Source: Sphingomonas sp. LM7
GTDB lineage: Bacteria > Pseudomonadota > Alphaproteobacteria > Sphingomonadales > Sphingomonadaceae
Assembly: GCF_002002925.1 (NCBI RefSeq)
Contig: NZ_CP019511.1
Coordinates: forward strand, 2,046,001-2,110,000
DNA length: 64,000 nt
Direction: 5' to 3'
Shown here piece by piece: positions 7,825 to 15,536 of the stretch. The position numbers were made by a program, and so were the translations under genes. Position 1 is the stretch's first letter. Each line of letters starts with the position of its first letter. The notes beneath the pieces were generated by a model. It was given only the letters and a program-made list of their open reading frames with translations, made no database searches and was not told the DNA's origin.

Positions 7825-9204
7825 ATGACCTTGTCCCGCCGCAATTTCGTTCGCCTCGTTGCCGGCACCGGTGCGATGGCCGCCATGGGCCAGCTCGGCC
7901 GCACCAGCGCGATGGCCGCGCCCAACGGCAATTACCGCGCCATGGTCGGGGTGTTCCTGTTCGGCGGGAACGACAGCTGGAACATGGTGATCCCCACCGA
8001 CGCCCGGCATGCGACCTATCTCGCCTCGCGCGGCTCGGTCGGCATCAAGGCGGCGGCGCTGACGCCGCTGACCAATGCCAATTATGCGCTGCACCCGTCG
8101 ATGGCGGCGCTGCGGCCGATCTGGGACGAGGGCAGCCTGGCGCTGGTGCTCAACGCCGGCACGCTGTTCGCGCCGCTCACCAAATCGACCTATCAATCGC
8201 GCGCCGATCTGCGTCCGACCAACCTGATGAGCCACTCCGACGAGCAGGCGCATTGGCAGGGGCTGCGCGCACGCGATGTCAGCATCGATGGCTTCATGGG
8301 CCGCATGGCCGATCGCATGGTCGCCACCGGCACGCCTTCGACGATCTCGCTGGCCGGCTCGAATCTCGCCACGATCGGCCGGACCAGCTCGGCGCTGGTC
8401 CTCCCATCGACAGGCACGCTCGGCCGCAGCGGCTTCAGCACCGGCGGCAATGCCGCGAATCAAGCCAAGAACGCCGCGATCGACGCGCTCGCCAACGGCG
8501 GCGGCTATGGCGCGATGACGGAAGCGACGGCCCGTGACATCGTCGGCTCCTATGGCCAGGCGGTGACTGCCAACACGATCATCAGCGCGACCAGTTCGAT
8601 TGATGGCTATTTCGTCAATCCGGACACCGGCGCGGCGCTGACCAGCGACGTCGCCCGCCAGCTGATGCGCGTCGCCCGCATGATCGCCGCGCGCTCGACG
8701 CTCGGCCATGACCGCCAGACCTTCCTGGTCAGCCAGGGCGGCTATGACAATCATTCGGGCCAGGTCGGCGGCGGAAACAACGATACCGGCACCCATGCCA
8801 ATCTGCTTCGCGACCTCGCCATGGCGCTCGCCGGCTTCCACCGCGCAATGCAGTCGATCGGCATGGGCGAGAACGTCACGGCCTTCACGATGAGCGACTT
8901 CGGCCGCACGTTCAAAGGCAATGCCCAGAACGGCACCGATCACGCCTGGGGCGGCAATCACCTCGTCGTCGGCGGCAACGTCACGCCGGGCGGCATCTTC
9001 GGCGCCTATCCCGATCCGGTGATCGGCGGCGTCAACGACGTCAGCAACGAAGGCCGCTTCGTGCCTGCGGTGGCGCAGGAGGAATATATCGGCGCAATCG
9101 CCCGCTGGCATGGCGTCAGCGATGCCGACATGCCCTATGTCTTCCCAAATTGGTCGACCTGGAGCACCGGCGGCCGCGGCCCGCTAGGGTTGTTCCGCGC
9201 TTAA
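7825..9204 (+). CDS. DUF1501 family protein with Tat signal
   Basis: The product is 459 residues and starts with a twin-arginine signal (SRRNFVRLVAG), so it is probably exported folded. The mature part has the DUF1501 marks GVFLFGGNDSWNMVIP, SHSDEQAHWQG, FLVSQGGYDNHSGQ and MSDFGRTFKGN, plus a late DHAWGGNHLVVGG. The family is related to sulfatase/alkaline-phosphatase-like hydrolases, but no activity is established to my knowledge. It lies 12 bases after the DUF1800 gene, and the two products very likely act together. Confidence 0.9.
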   Translation: MTLSRRNFVRLVAGTGAMAAMGQLGRTSAMAAPNGNYRAMVGVFLFGGNDSWNMVIPTDARHATYLASRGSVGIKAAALTPLTNANYALHPSMAALRPIWDEGSLALVLNAGTLFAPLTKSTYQSRADLRPTNLMSHSDEQAHWQGLRARDVSIDGFMGRMADRMVATGTPSTISLAGSNLATIGRTSSALVLPSTGTLGRSGFSTGGNAANQAKNAAIDALANGGGYGAMTEATARDIVGSYGQAVTANTIISATSSIDGYFVNPDTGAALTSDVARQLMRVARMIAARSTLGHDRQTFLVSQGGYDNHSGQVGGGNNDTGTHANLLRDLAMALAGFHRAMQSIGMGENVTAFTMSDFGRTFKGNAQNGTDHAWGGNHLVVGGNVTPGGIFGAYPDPVIGGVNDVSNEGRFVPAVAQEEYIGAIARWHGVSDADMPYVFPNWSTWSTGGRGPLGLFRA

Positions 9205-9268
9205 CGGCGTTCGATCACATTCCTTCCATGGTGCGCAGCTATCCGCGCAGTGGAGGGAGATTGGGCCG

Positions 9269-9700
9269 ATGGAACTGCATTATCACGAGGTGGCGGCGAC
9301 CGAGACCTCGGCGGAGGGCGCGCCGAACTTCTATCGCGTCACGCCGTTCATGCATGTGCCGGACCTAGAATCGGCGGTGCATTTCTTCACCGACATCCTC
9401 GGCTTCGAATGCCGCTTCCGCCAGGGCATCTATGCCTATGTCCAGCGTGAGGCGGCGGCGTTCCGGCTGGTCGAGAATGTCGGCGACGAAGGCGCACCCC
9501 CGGGCAATCGCCGCTTCTGTTATTATGTCGATGTGAACGACGTTGCCGCAGTCGAGGCCGAGCTGGCGCCCAAGGCGACTTTGCTCAACGATGGCGACCT
9601 CTACGGCCCGATCGACCAGATCTATGGCCAGCGCGAGCTGATGGTGGTGGCGCCGGATGGCAACCTGCTGGTGTTCGGGCAGGATCTGACGCGCACATAG
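9269..9700 (+). CDS. Glyoxalase/bleomycin-resistance (VOC) superfamily protein
   Basis: The product is 143 residues, the size of a single VOC unit with two beta-alpha-beta-beta-beta modules. VTPFMHVPDLESAVHFFTDILGFECRF opens the first module and YYVDVNDVAAVEAELAP the second; VVAPDGNLLVFGQ closes it. The histidines and glutamates where metal would bind are only partly conserved, so the substrate cannot be named. A strong ribosome-binding site, GGAGGGAGA (9252-9260), supports ATG 9269. It could be a dioxygenase-like, lyase or binding protein. Confidence 0.85.
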   Translation: MELHYHEVAATETSAEGAPNFYRVTPFMHVPDLESAVHFFTDILGFECRFRQGIYAYVQREAAAFRLVENVGDEGAPPGNRRFCYYVDVNDVAAVEAELAPKATLLNDGDLYGPIDQIYGQRELMVVAPDGNLLVFGQDLTRT

Positions 9701-9703
9701 TTT

Positions 9704-9728
9704 CTCCCCTCCTTGAAAGGGAGGGGAG
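9704..9728. terminator. Bidirectional hairpin between convergent genes
   Basis: CTCCCCTCC (9704-9712) pairs perfectly with GGAGGGGAG (9720-9728) around a seven-base loop. It lies exactly between the VOC gene and the convergent phosphoesterase gene. The T-runs are weak, so termination is inferred from position. Confidence 0.6.
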
Positions 9729-9729
9729 C

Positions 9730-10476
9730 TTACAGCGCCACGCTTGCCTCGCCCTTGAACCGGGCGATCGTCTCGAAGCTGCTTCCGTCGATCCGGATCT
9801 CGTTGAACGATGGCGGCTGGCTGCGCACACGTTCCGACAGCGTCCCCGCGCCGATCAGCCGCACCGTCCGTCCCGCCACTTCGTGCGCGATGTCGAACGG
9901 GTCATGGACATGCCCGGTCAGCACCGCATGCACTCCCGCGGTCGCGAGCGCATCGAGGGATTCGCGGCCGCGCCGGGTCTTCGATGTCGCCATCGTCCCC
10001 GCCTCGATCAGCGGGTGGTGCGCGGCGATGAAGATCAGGTCGTCCTTGGGCACTGCCTCGACCAGCGCGAGCGATTCCTGCAACGATCGGGTGCTGACAT
10101 AGCCCTTCGACCAGTTGGTACGGAACTGGAAGCGCGCCGTGGTCTTGAGCGGCACCACGCTGACGCCCTTCAGGTCGAGCGGCTTCTCGATCATACGCTC
10201 GATCGCGATGTAGCGCTTGTAGGGCGTCACGAACCGCGCCCACAGGTTGAAATAGGGCAGATCATGGTTGCCGACTTCGACCGTCACCGGCCGGCCAAGG
10301 CTCTCGAGCCATTTGCCCGCCGCCTCGAACTCCTTGGCCCGCGCACGCATCGTCAGGTCGCCGGTCATGATGACGGCGTCGGGCTGCTCTTCCTTCACCT
10401 TGGCGCCGAACCAATCGATCGCTTCGCGATCCTCGCGCCCGAAATGGACGTCGCTGACGTGAAACAGGCGGGTCAT
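9730..10476 (-). CDS. Calcineurin-like metallophosphoesterase
   Basis: The product is 248 residues with the full dimetal phosphoesterase motif set in order: HVSDVHFG, VIMTGDLT, VEVGNHD, FIAAHHP and VLTGHVHD. The layout resembles cyclic-nucleotide phosphodiesterases of the CpdA type, though the true substrate may be another phosphodiester. No signal peptide is visible, so it is cytoplasmic. The start ATG 10476 overlaps the stop of the upstream lipid-kinase gene (ATGA), so the two are translationally coupled and may share a pathway. Confidence 0.9.
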   Translation of the reverse strand: MTRLFHVSDVHFGREDREAIDWFGAKVKEEQPDAVIMTGDLTMRARAKEFEAAGKWLESLGRPVTVEVGNHDLPYFNLWARFVTPYKRYIAIERMIEKPLDLKGVSVVPLKTTARFQFRTNWSKGYVSTRSLQESLALVEAVPKDDLIFIAAHHPLIEAGTMATSKTRRGRESLDALATAGVHAVLTGHVHDPFDIAHEVAGRTVRLIGAGTLSERVRSQPPSFNEIRIDGSSFETIARFKGEASVAL

Positions 10477-11321
10477 GTCGCCGGCACCTCCTCATCCGTG
10501 CGGGTGGCAATGAACGTCTCGAGGCTCTTGCCCGAGCGGATCTTCTCATGCGGCTGGAGCATCACCGGCTCGCCATCGAACAACGCCTGAGCGGGCTTTC
10601 GGCCCCGCACGCGCAGTTCCCCGGTCCGCGTCTCGCTGACTGCGCGCGCGGCGACCCAGTCGCCGGTCAGCCAGTCCCAGCCGAGCTGCGCGATCGATCC
10701 CAGGTCGCGCGCATCGACGCCCGCGACATGCAGGCCGTCGAGATCGGGCGTGACGAACACCGCCTGGTAATCGTCGCCCAGCCCCGGCGCGCCTTCGACG
10801 CGGATGCCGCGCCCGTCGAAAGTCTTGCGCCAAGCCGCCCTGGCCGCACCGACCAGCCGGCCGAACCTGCCCTTGCGCACCGCCTCGCGCGCCCGGCCCC
10901 ATGCGGCGGCCGGGCCGAGGATGAGACCGACGAACGCACGATGCTTGCCGGCGATGACATAGGGCAGTGCCACCCGGCGGGTGCTCTGGTGCGCGGCGTG
11001 GAGGATCTTGTGCGGATCGGTCTCGACGTGGAGCCCCTTGGCGAGCAGGTTCATCGTCCCGCCCGGCAGGATCAGGAACGCGCCTTCCCATCTCTCAAGT
11101 GCGCAGAGCGCCGCGTTGATCGTCCCGTCACCGGCAAACAGCACCACGGTATCGACCCCCGCCTCGTCGAGCTCCTTGGGCTTGGGCATGCCCTGGTCGG
11201 GGAATTCGGTCCGCCCGGCGAGCTTCAGCCCGCTCTCTTCGAACACGGCCTCCAGTGCTTCGCATTTGGCGCGGGTGGCAGTGCCGGAGTTGGGATTGGT
11301 GATGAACCACAGTGTTTCCAT
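10473..11321 (-). CDS. Diacylglycerol kinase-like lipid kinase
   Basis: The product is 282 residues. WFITNPNSGTA near the N-terminus and VLFAGDGTINAAL about 60 residues later are the two nucleotide-binding motifs of the DAGK catalytic fold; ILPGGTMNLLAKGL follows. The C-terminal half is the beta-sandwich part. Members phosphorylate diacylglycerol or related lipids at the inner membrane. I chose ATG 11321; the open frame to 11420 overlaps the end of the GH35-like gene and adds unrelated sequence. It is coupled to the downstream phosphoesterase by a 4-bp overlap. Confidence 0.88.
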   Translation of the reverse strand: METLWFITNPNSGTATRAKCEALEAVFEESGLKLAGRTEFPDQGMPKPKELDEAGVDTVVLFAGDGTINAALCALERWEGAFLILPGGTMNLLAKGLHVETDPHKILHAAHQSTRRVALPYVIAGKHRAFVGLILGPAAAWGRAREAVRKGRFGRLVGAARAAWRKTFDGRGIRVEGAPGLGDDYQAVFVTPDLDGLHVAGVDARDLGSIAQLGWDWLTGDWVAARAVSETRTGELRVRGRKPAQALFDGEPVMLQPHEKIRSGKSLETFIATRTDEEVPAT

Positions 11322-11358
11322 GCCCGCCGCAACGCGCGAGCCGGCGTTTGGTCGCTTC

Positions 11359-12846
11359 TCAGCCGTAACGATACAGCCGGACTCGCTGGACACCCTGCGC
11401 GTCCGGCGGCAACCGGACATGGCGGCCCTGGTGCGTCTGGTCGCCGTTCAGCGTCCGGCCGGGCACCCATTTCCCATCGACGAACCGGCCTTCCTCGACG
11501 CGGTCGAGCCCGACCCGGCCCTTGCCGTCGGCAGGTTCGACGGTGACCGTGATCCCGCCCCCGGCGATCAGATAGTCCTCGCCGCCCAGCCACAGGATCA
11601 TGCCGCCATGCTCGGCAGGCACCTGCTTGTCTTTCGCCGTCCACGGATCGACGAAGCTCACCGTGAAGCGATAGCCGCCCAGCGTCTGGACCTGCGGCGT
11701 CTCGTCCACCGCCCCCTCGAAGCTCACCGTTGGCGAGAAGCCCGCGATGCGCCCGCTCGCCTGCGCACGCACGATCTCCGGCGTCATGCTGTCGAGCAGG
11801 CCGTACAGCGCGCCCAGCTTCGCCGCGCCGCCTGCATCTATGCTCTCGATCGAAAACGGACTGAAGCCGATCCCGCGGTGCCGGGCGATCACGCCGAACG
11901 CATTGGCCGCCGCGCGCGGATCACCGGCATTGTTCGCCTCGGGCACGAACAGCGGATTGCCCGGTCGGACATAGCCCGCGACGATCCCGGAGAAGTTGGG
12001 GAAATAAATGTCGGGCGCCAGGAAATCGAGCGACGGCGCCGCCTTGCGCCACACATCCAGCAGATGCGCCAGCGGCCCACCGCTCGGATATTCGCCGGGT
12101 AATTTTCCGGGCCGTCCCTGCGCCCCGTTGACGAACATCGGCAGCGCATATTCGCGCTTGCCCGCCCGTGTCACTGCTTCGGTGAACCGCGCATAGGCAT
12201 TGGCAGTGAACGCCTCCTCCGAACCCCTGAACTTCGCGAACGCCGCCTCGGCCACCGGCCCGCGCTCGCGCGCCGTCGGCAGGAAGCCGATCTCGTTCTC
12301 GACCTGCACCATGATCACCGTATGGCGATCGCCGTCGATCTTCTTGAGATGCGCCATCAGCGCCGCGAAGGCCTTGGCATCGGCGTCGCGCGTCGCGGTG
12401 CCGAACGCCGACAATATCTCCTGCGCCTTGCCGCGCGCATCGGTCGTCCGCGGAAAGCGCTTCTCGTCGCGCTTCACCCAGGCGGGCACGTAAGTCGACA
12501 TCGAGTTCTTCCAGCTGCCGAACCACAGCAGCACCAGCCGCAAGTCATGCGCGCGTGCATCCTCGATCAGCCAGCCGACGGTCGTGAAGTCGAACTTTCC
12601 CTCCTGCGGCTCGATCAGCTCCCAGTTCACCGGCGCCAGCACCGTGTTGAGATGCATCGCCTTGAGCCGTGCCCAATGCGGCCCCAGCCATTGGCGATCC
12701 GAAGCACTCGAATTGCCCAGCTCGCCGCCCAGCACGAGGAACGGCTTGCCATCGACGATCAGCTGGTCGTTCTTCAGATGCGGAATCTGCGCAGCGGCGG
12801 GGACTGCGGCGAACAGCAGAGCGAGCGAGGCGAGCAGGCGTTTCAT
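11359..12846 (-). CDS. Secreted GH35-type beta-galactosidase-like hydrolase (with DUF5597)
   Basis: The product is 495 residues. A signal peptide (LLASLALLFAAVPAAAQ) precedes a TIM-barrel domain with LKAMHLNTVLAPVNWELIEP, the acid/base motif MVQVENEIG and the later FVPEANN carrying the likely nucleophile glutamate. The C-terminal 150 residues, with MILWLGGEDYLIAGGGITVTVEP, match the DUF5597 module found on such enzymes. It probably removes beta-galactosyl residues from oligosaccharides in the periplasm. I chose ATG 12846; the upstream extension to 12972 would overlap the tRNA and has no signal sequence. Confidence 0.85.
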   Translation of the reverse strand: MKRLLASLALLFAAVPAAAQIPHLKNDQLIVDGKPFLVLGGELGNSSASDRQWLGPHWARLKAMHLNTVLAPVNWELIEPQEGKFDFTTVGWLIEDARAHDLRLVLLWFGSWKNSMSTYVPAWVKRDEKRFPRTTDARGKAQEILSAFGTATRDADAKAFAALMAHLKKIDGDRHTVIMVQVENEIGFLPTARERGPVAEAAFAKFRGSEEAFTANAYARFTEAVTRAGKREYALPMFVNGAQGRPGKLPGEYPSGGPLAHLLDVWRKAAPSLDFLAPDIYFPNFSGIVAGYVRPGNPLFVPEANNAGDPRAAANAFGVIARHRGIGFSPFSIESIDAGGAAKLGALYGLLDSMTPEIVRAQASGRIAGFSPTVSFEGAVDETPQVQTLGGYRFTVSFVDPWTAKDKQVPAEHGGMILWLGGEDYLIAGGGITVTVEPADGKGRVGLDRVEEGRFVDGKWVPGRTLNGDQTHQGRHVRLPPDAQGVQRVRLYRYG

Positions 12847-12957
12847 GCCCCTGTCATCCCCTGCCGCTACGGAAGCAGTCAAGCCACCCGCGCTTTCGCG
12901 CATGCACGCATTCGCCGATTGACCGCCCGCCCCACCCTGTGGCAACCGGGCTGCCGC

Positions 12958-13028
12958 GCGGGTGTAGCTCAATGGTAGAGCAGAAGCTTCCCAAGCTTAC
13001 GACGAGGGTTCGATTCCCTTCACCCGCT
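12958..13028 (+). tRNA. tRNA-Gly (anticodon CCC)
   Basis: A full cloverleaf of 71 bases is visible. The acceptor GCGGGTG pairs with CACCCGC, the D stem is GCTC/GAGC, the anticodon loop TTCCCAA carries CCC, and the T arm is GAGGG/CCCTT around TTCGATT; the discriminator is T. The last possible pair of the anticodon stem is mismatched (G with A). The 3' CCA is not encoded. The 3' end is repeated about 1.1 kb downstream, see the islet entries. Confidence 0.95.
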
Positions 13029-13030
13029 CC
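13016..13030 (+). repeat. Direct repeat, left copy (tRNA-Gly 3' end), att-like
   Basis: CCCTTCACCCGCTCC, formed by the tRNA 3' end and the two following bases, recurs exactly at 14102-14116. A further partial copy, ACCCGCTCCATCC, lies at 13048-13060 and equals 14108-14120. Such repeats mark integration into a tRNA 3' end. Confidence 0.7.
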
Positions 13031-13175
13031 CCGGTCTCCTCCCGAAGACCCGCTCCATCCCTCCTAAATCGAGGGATTGAGATGACCGAAAATGCGGACG
13101 GTCGGCTAACGCCCCGGTAGCGGACAATCCCGCCGGTCGGGCACTCGTGGAGTAGGCTCAATCCGCGTAAAGGCG

Positions 13176-13472
13176 CTACTCCATTATCTTGGCAGTCAGC
13201 AGCATTTCAGCGCAGCGTTTCCAAGGGTTTTCGGCGACGTGCGGCCGGAGAGGTGGTCGCCGCCCCGCTTCGGCGGCTGCGCCGTAGAGAAGGTCCGAGA
13301 TTGTCCCGACCTCCCAGCCGAGCGGGCCGGACGAGTACTTATACTCCTCCGGATTCGCCTCATACATCGCTCGATCGGCTTCAAAGTCTGCCGCCAACGC
13401 ATGAAGGAACGAGCCAAAGCTTTGTTCGTCGTGGACAAGTTCAAGCAGAGCGTCGAGATCGTTCGGAGCCAT
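13176..13472 (-). CDS. Small protein of unknown function, islet gene A
   Basis: The product is 98 residues, acidic and without signal or membrane segment. It begins MAPNDLDALLELVHDEQSFGS and contains FLHALAADFEADRA and a late NPWKRCAEMLL. The organisation (short helical start, Trp-Lys near the end) recalls small immunity-type or DUF7660-like proteins, but I cannot assign a family with confidence. It lies in the islet after tRNA-Gly, on the opposite strand to the tRNA, with no co-directional partner closer than 150 bases. A different-frame open stretch at 13196-13606 is the alternative reading and looks less protein-like. Confidence 0.6.
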   Translation of the reverse strand: MAPNDLDALLELVHDEQSFGSFLHALAADFEADRAMYEANPEEYKYSSGPLGWEVGTISDLLYGAAAEAGRRPPLRPHVAENPWKRCAEMLLTAKIME

Positions 13473-13630
13473 GCGGCGTAGGATGCGCTAACAGCCGGAC
13501 GAGGGCAATGTCCGCAATCCACCCGATCTCTGCCATTCGCTATCGGGGAAGCGGACGCCAAAAGCTGCCAATCCGCAATCGCCGCAAAGTCGGCCATTAG
13601 TCTCACGGCTTGCCTTGCCCGAGAGCGGAC

Positions 13631-13918
13631 CTAATCCAAGCGCTTCATGAACCCGTTGGAGAAATAGCCGACCAATGCGCCGCTCAGTTCTTCACTGACC
13701 ATCGACGCGAGCGCCTCACCCTCCTTGTCGAGTTCGGCTACGCGATGATTTGGGAAGCCAGCGAAGTGCACCTCTTCGTATTGCGCCTGCCACGTAGCAA
13801 TGCGGTCTGAGAGACGATCCGACAGGCCGAGGGATTTCGGATCGACGTAGCCGCCGTCGACGGCGTTGCGAACACCAGTTCCTGACAGCATTCCATCGAT
13901 CAGAAACTCGTTTGCCAT
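13631..13918 (-). CDS. Small protein of unknown function, islet gene B
   Basis: The product is 95 residues from ATG 13918; the frame is open to 13963, but the shorter start MANEFLIDGMLSGTGVRNAV looks native. The middle has LSDRLSDRIATWQAQYEEVHFAGFPNHRV and the end is helical (EGEALASMVSEELSG). No signal peptide is seen. The compact acidic composition is compatible with an immunity or antitoxin role, but there is no toxin next to it, so this is speculation. It shares strand and flanking motif with islet gene A. Confidence 0.65.
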   Translation of the reverse strand: MANEFLIDGMLSGTGVRNAVDGGYVDPKSLGLSDRLSDRIATWQAQYEEVHFAGFPNHRVAELDKEGEALASMVSEELSGALVGYFSNGFMKRLD

Positions 13919-14080
13919 GTCGCCTCCGGCGTGAAGAATAAACTCCGAGCGGAACGGGTGCAACGGCAGCTAATGGCGCCACCGGAGCCAGAAGCGGTCG
14001 GACTGCGAGCCACCCGATAGCGGACCTTCAGGGGCTGTCCGCCCCGATGCAGATTGACGCGAATTCGCCGTCTCGTTAGC

Positions 14081-14120
14081 GACGTGGGTTAGCGGATGAT
14101 ACCCTTCACCCGCTCCATCC
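14081..14120 (+). repeat. Direct repeat, right copy: remnant of a tRNA-Gly 3' end
   Basis: The exact 15-base copy is at 14102-14116. Upstream, GACGTGGGTT (14081-14090) matches the tRNA's GACGAGGGTT (13001-13010) except for one base, with a changed and lengthened segment between. The site therefore looks like a decayed T arm plus acceptor end, as left by integration at or duplication of a tRNA. Confidence 0.6.
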
Positions 14121-14142
14121 TTCTGATCGGAGCTCCCGCCCC

Positions 14143-15534
14143 ATGCGTCACTTCGCGGCTTTTCTCGCAGTGGCGCTCGCCGCCGGCTCCGCGCATGCGC
14201 AGACCAATCCGCAGGCCGAGGCCCAGGCACTCGAACTGCTCAAGCGCGGCGTCGCCTTCCGCACCGTCTCCGGCGCCGGCAACCAGACCTTCGACTATGC
14301 CAGCTACCTAAAGTCGCAGCTCGTCGCCGGCGGGTTCGCCGATGCCGATGTCCGCGTCGAGAAGCTCGGCGACACCGCCTATCTGGTCGCGCGCTATCGC
14401 GGCACCGGCAAGGCGAAGAACGGCGCCAAACCGATCCTGATCTCCGGGCATATGGATGTGGTCGAGGCCAAGCCGGCCGATTGGGAGCGCGATCCGTTCA
14501 CCCCGGTGGTCGAGAACGGCTATCTGTTCGGCCGCGGCGCCAGCGACAACAAGTTCGACGTCTCGACCTTCACTGCCTCGATGATCCAGCTTAAGCGCGA
14601 GGGCTTCAAGCCGGGCCGCGACATCGTGATGCTGTTCTCGGGCGACGAGGAGACGGCGATGAAGACTACTGCCGCGCTCGCCAACGAATTCCACGACGCC
14701 GAGCTGCTGCTCAACATCGACGGCGGCGGCGGCGACATGGACGAAGCCGGCAAGCCGGTGATGTTCGGCGTCCAGGGCGCCGAGAAGACCTACGCCGATT
14801 TCCAGCTGAGCGTCGTCAATCCCGGCGGCCATTCCAGCGCACCCCGCAAGCCCAATGCGATCTACCAGCTCGCCGCCGCGCTGGCGAAGATCGAGGCGTT
14901 CGAATTCCCCGGCCAGGTCAACGAGATCACCAGGGCAAGCTGGGCCGCAACCGCCGCCCGCACCGCCGACACCAGGCTTGCCGACGCGATGCGCCGTTTT
15001 GCCGCCAATCCCGAGGATGCCGAGGCCCGCGCAGCGCTCCGCGCCGATCCCGGTTTCGTCGGCCAGACCGGCACCACCTGCGTCGCGACGATGGCCAATG
15101 CCGGCCACGCCACCAACGCGCTGCCCCAGCGCGCCACTGCGAACATCAATTGCCGGATCTTCCCCGGCACGCCGATCGCGCAGGTCCAGGCCAAGCTCGC
15201 CGAGCTGGTTGCCGATCCGGCGGTAAAGGTGGTCAAGGTCGAAAGCGGATCGGTGCCGAGCGACGCCTCGCCGCTGCGCCCCGAGCTGATGAAGGTCATC
15301 GCCAAGGCTGTTCACGCGCGCTTCCCCGAAGCGCCGGTGGTCCCGGTGATGTCGTCGGGCGCGACGGACAGCATGTGGTTCCGGGGCAAGGGCGTGCCGA
15401 GCTACGGCGTCAGCCCGTTGTTCATGAAGTCGAGCGACAGCTTCGCGCACGGCCTTAACGAGCGCATCCCGGTGGGCGAAATCGCCCCGGCGATCACCTT
15501 CTACAAGCGCGTGATCTCCGAGCTCGCGAAGTAG
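14143..15534 (+). CDS. Secreted M20-family metallopeptidase
   Basis: The product is 463 residues. A signal peptide ends at about AAGSAHAQ. The M20 metal and catalytic motifs appear in order: ILISGHMDVVEA, YLFGRGASDNKF, LFSGDEETAM, LLNIDGGGGD, and a final SFAHGLNERIP histidine. NPGGHSSAPRKPNA marks the dimerisation or lid domain. It probably cleaves peptides or acyl-amino acids in the periplasm. ATG 14143 is 26 bases after the islet's right repeat. The stop is two bases before the next gene, suggesting co-transcription. Confidence 0.9.
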   Translation: MRHFAAFLAVALAAGSAHAQTNPQAEAQALELLKRGVAFRTVSGAGNQTFDYASYLKSQLVAGGFADADVRVEKLGDTAYLVARYRGTGKAKNGAKPILISGHMDVVEAKPADWERDPFTPVVENGYLFGRGASDNKFDVSTFTASMIQLKREGFKPGRDIVMLFSGDEETAMKTTAALANEFHDAELLLNIDGGGGDMDEAGKPVMFGVQGAEKTYADFQLSVVNPGGHSSAPRKPNAIYQLAAALAKIEAFEFPGQVNEITRASWAATAARTADTRLADAMRRFAANPEDAEARAALRADPGFVGQTGTTCVATMANAGHATNALPQRATANINCRIFPGTPIAQVQAKLAELVADPAVKVVKVESGSVPSDASPLRPELMKVIAKAVHARFPEAPVVPVMSSGATDSMWFRGKGVPSYGVSPLFMKSSDSFAHGLNERIPVGEIAPAITFYKRVISELAK

Positions 15535-15536
15535 GC

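Noticed and set aside
13029..14142. Integrase or toxin gene within the tRNA-Gly islet
   Set aside because: No frame over 100 codons with a known motif is present; only the two small genes are credible.
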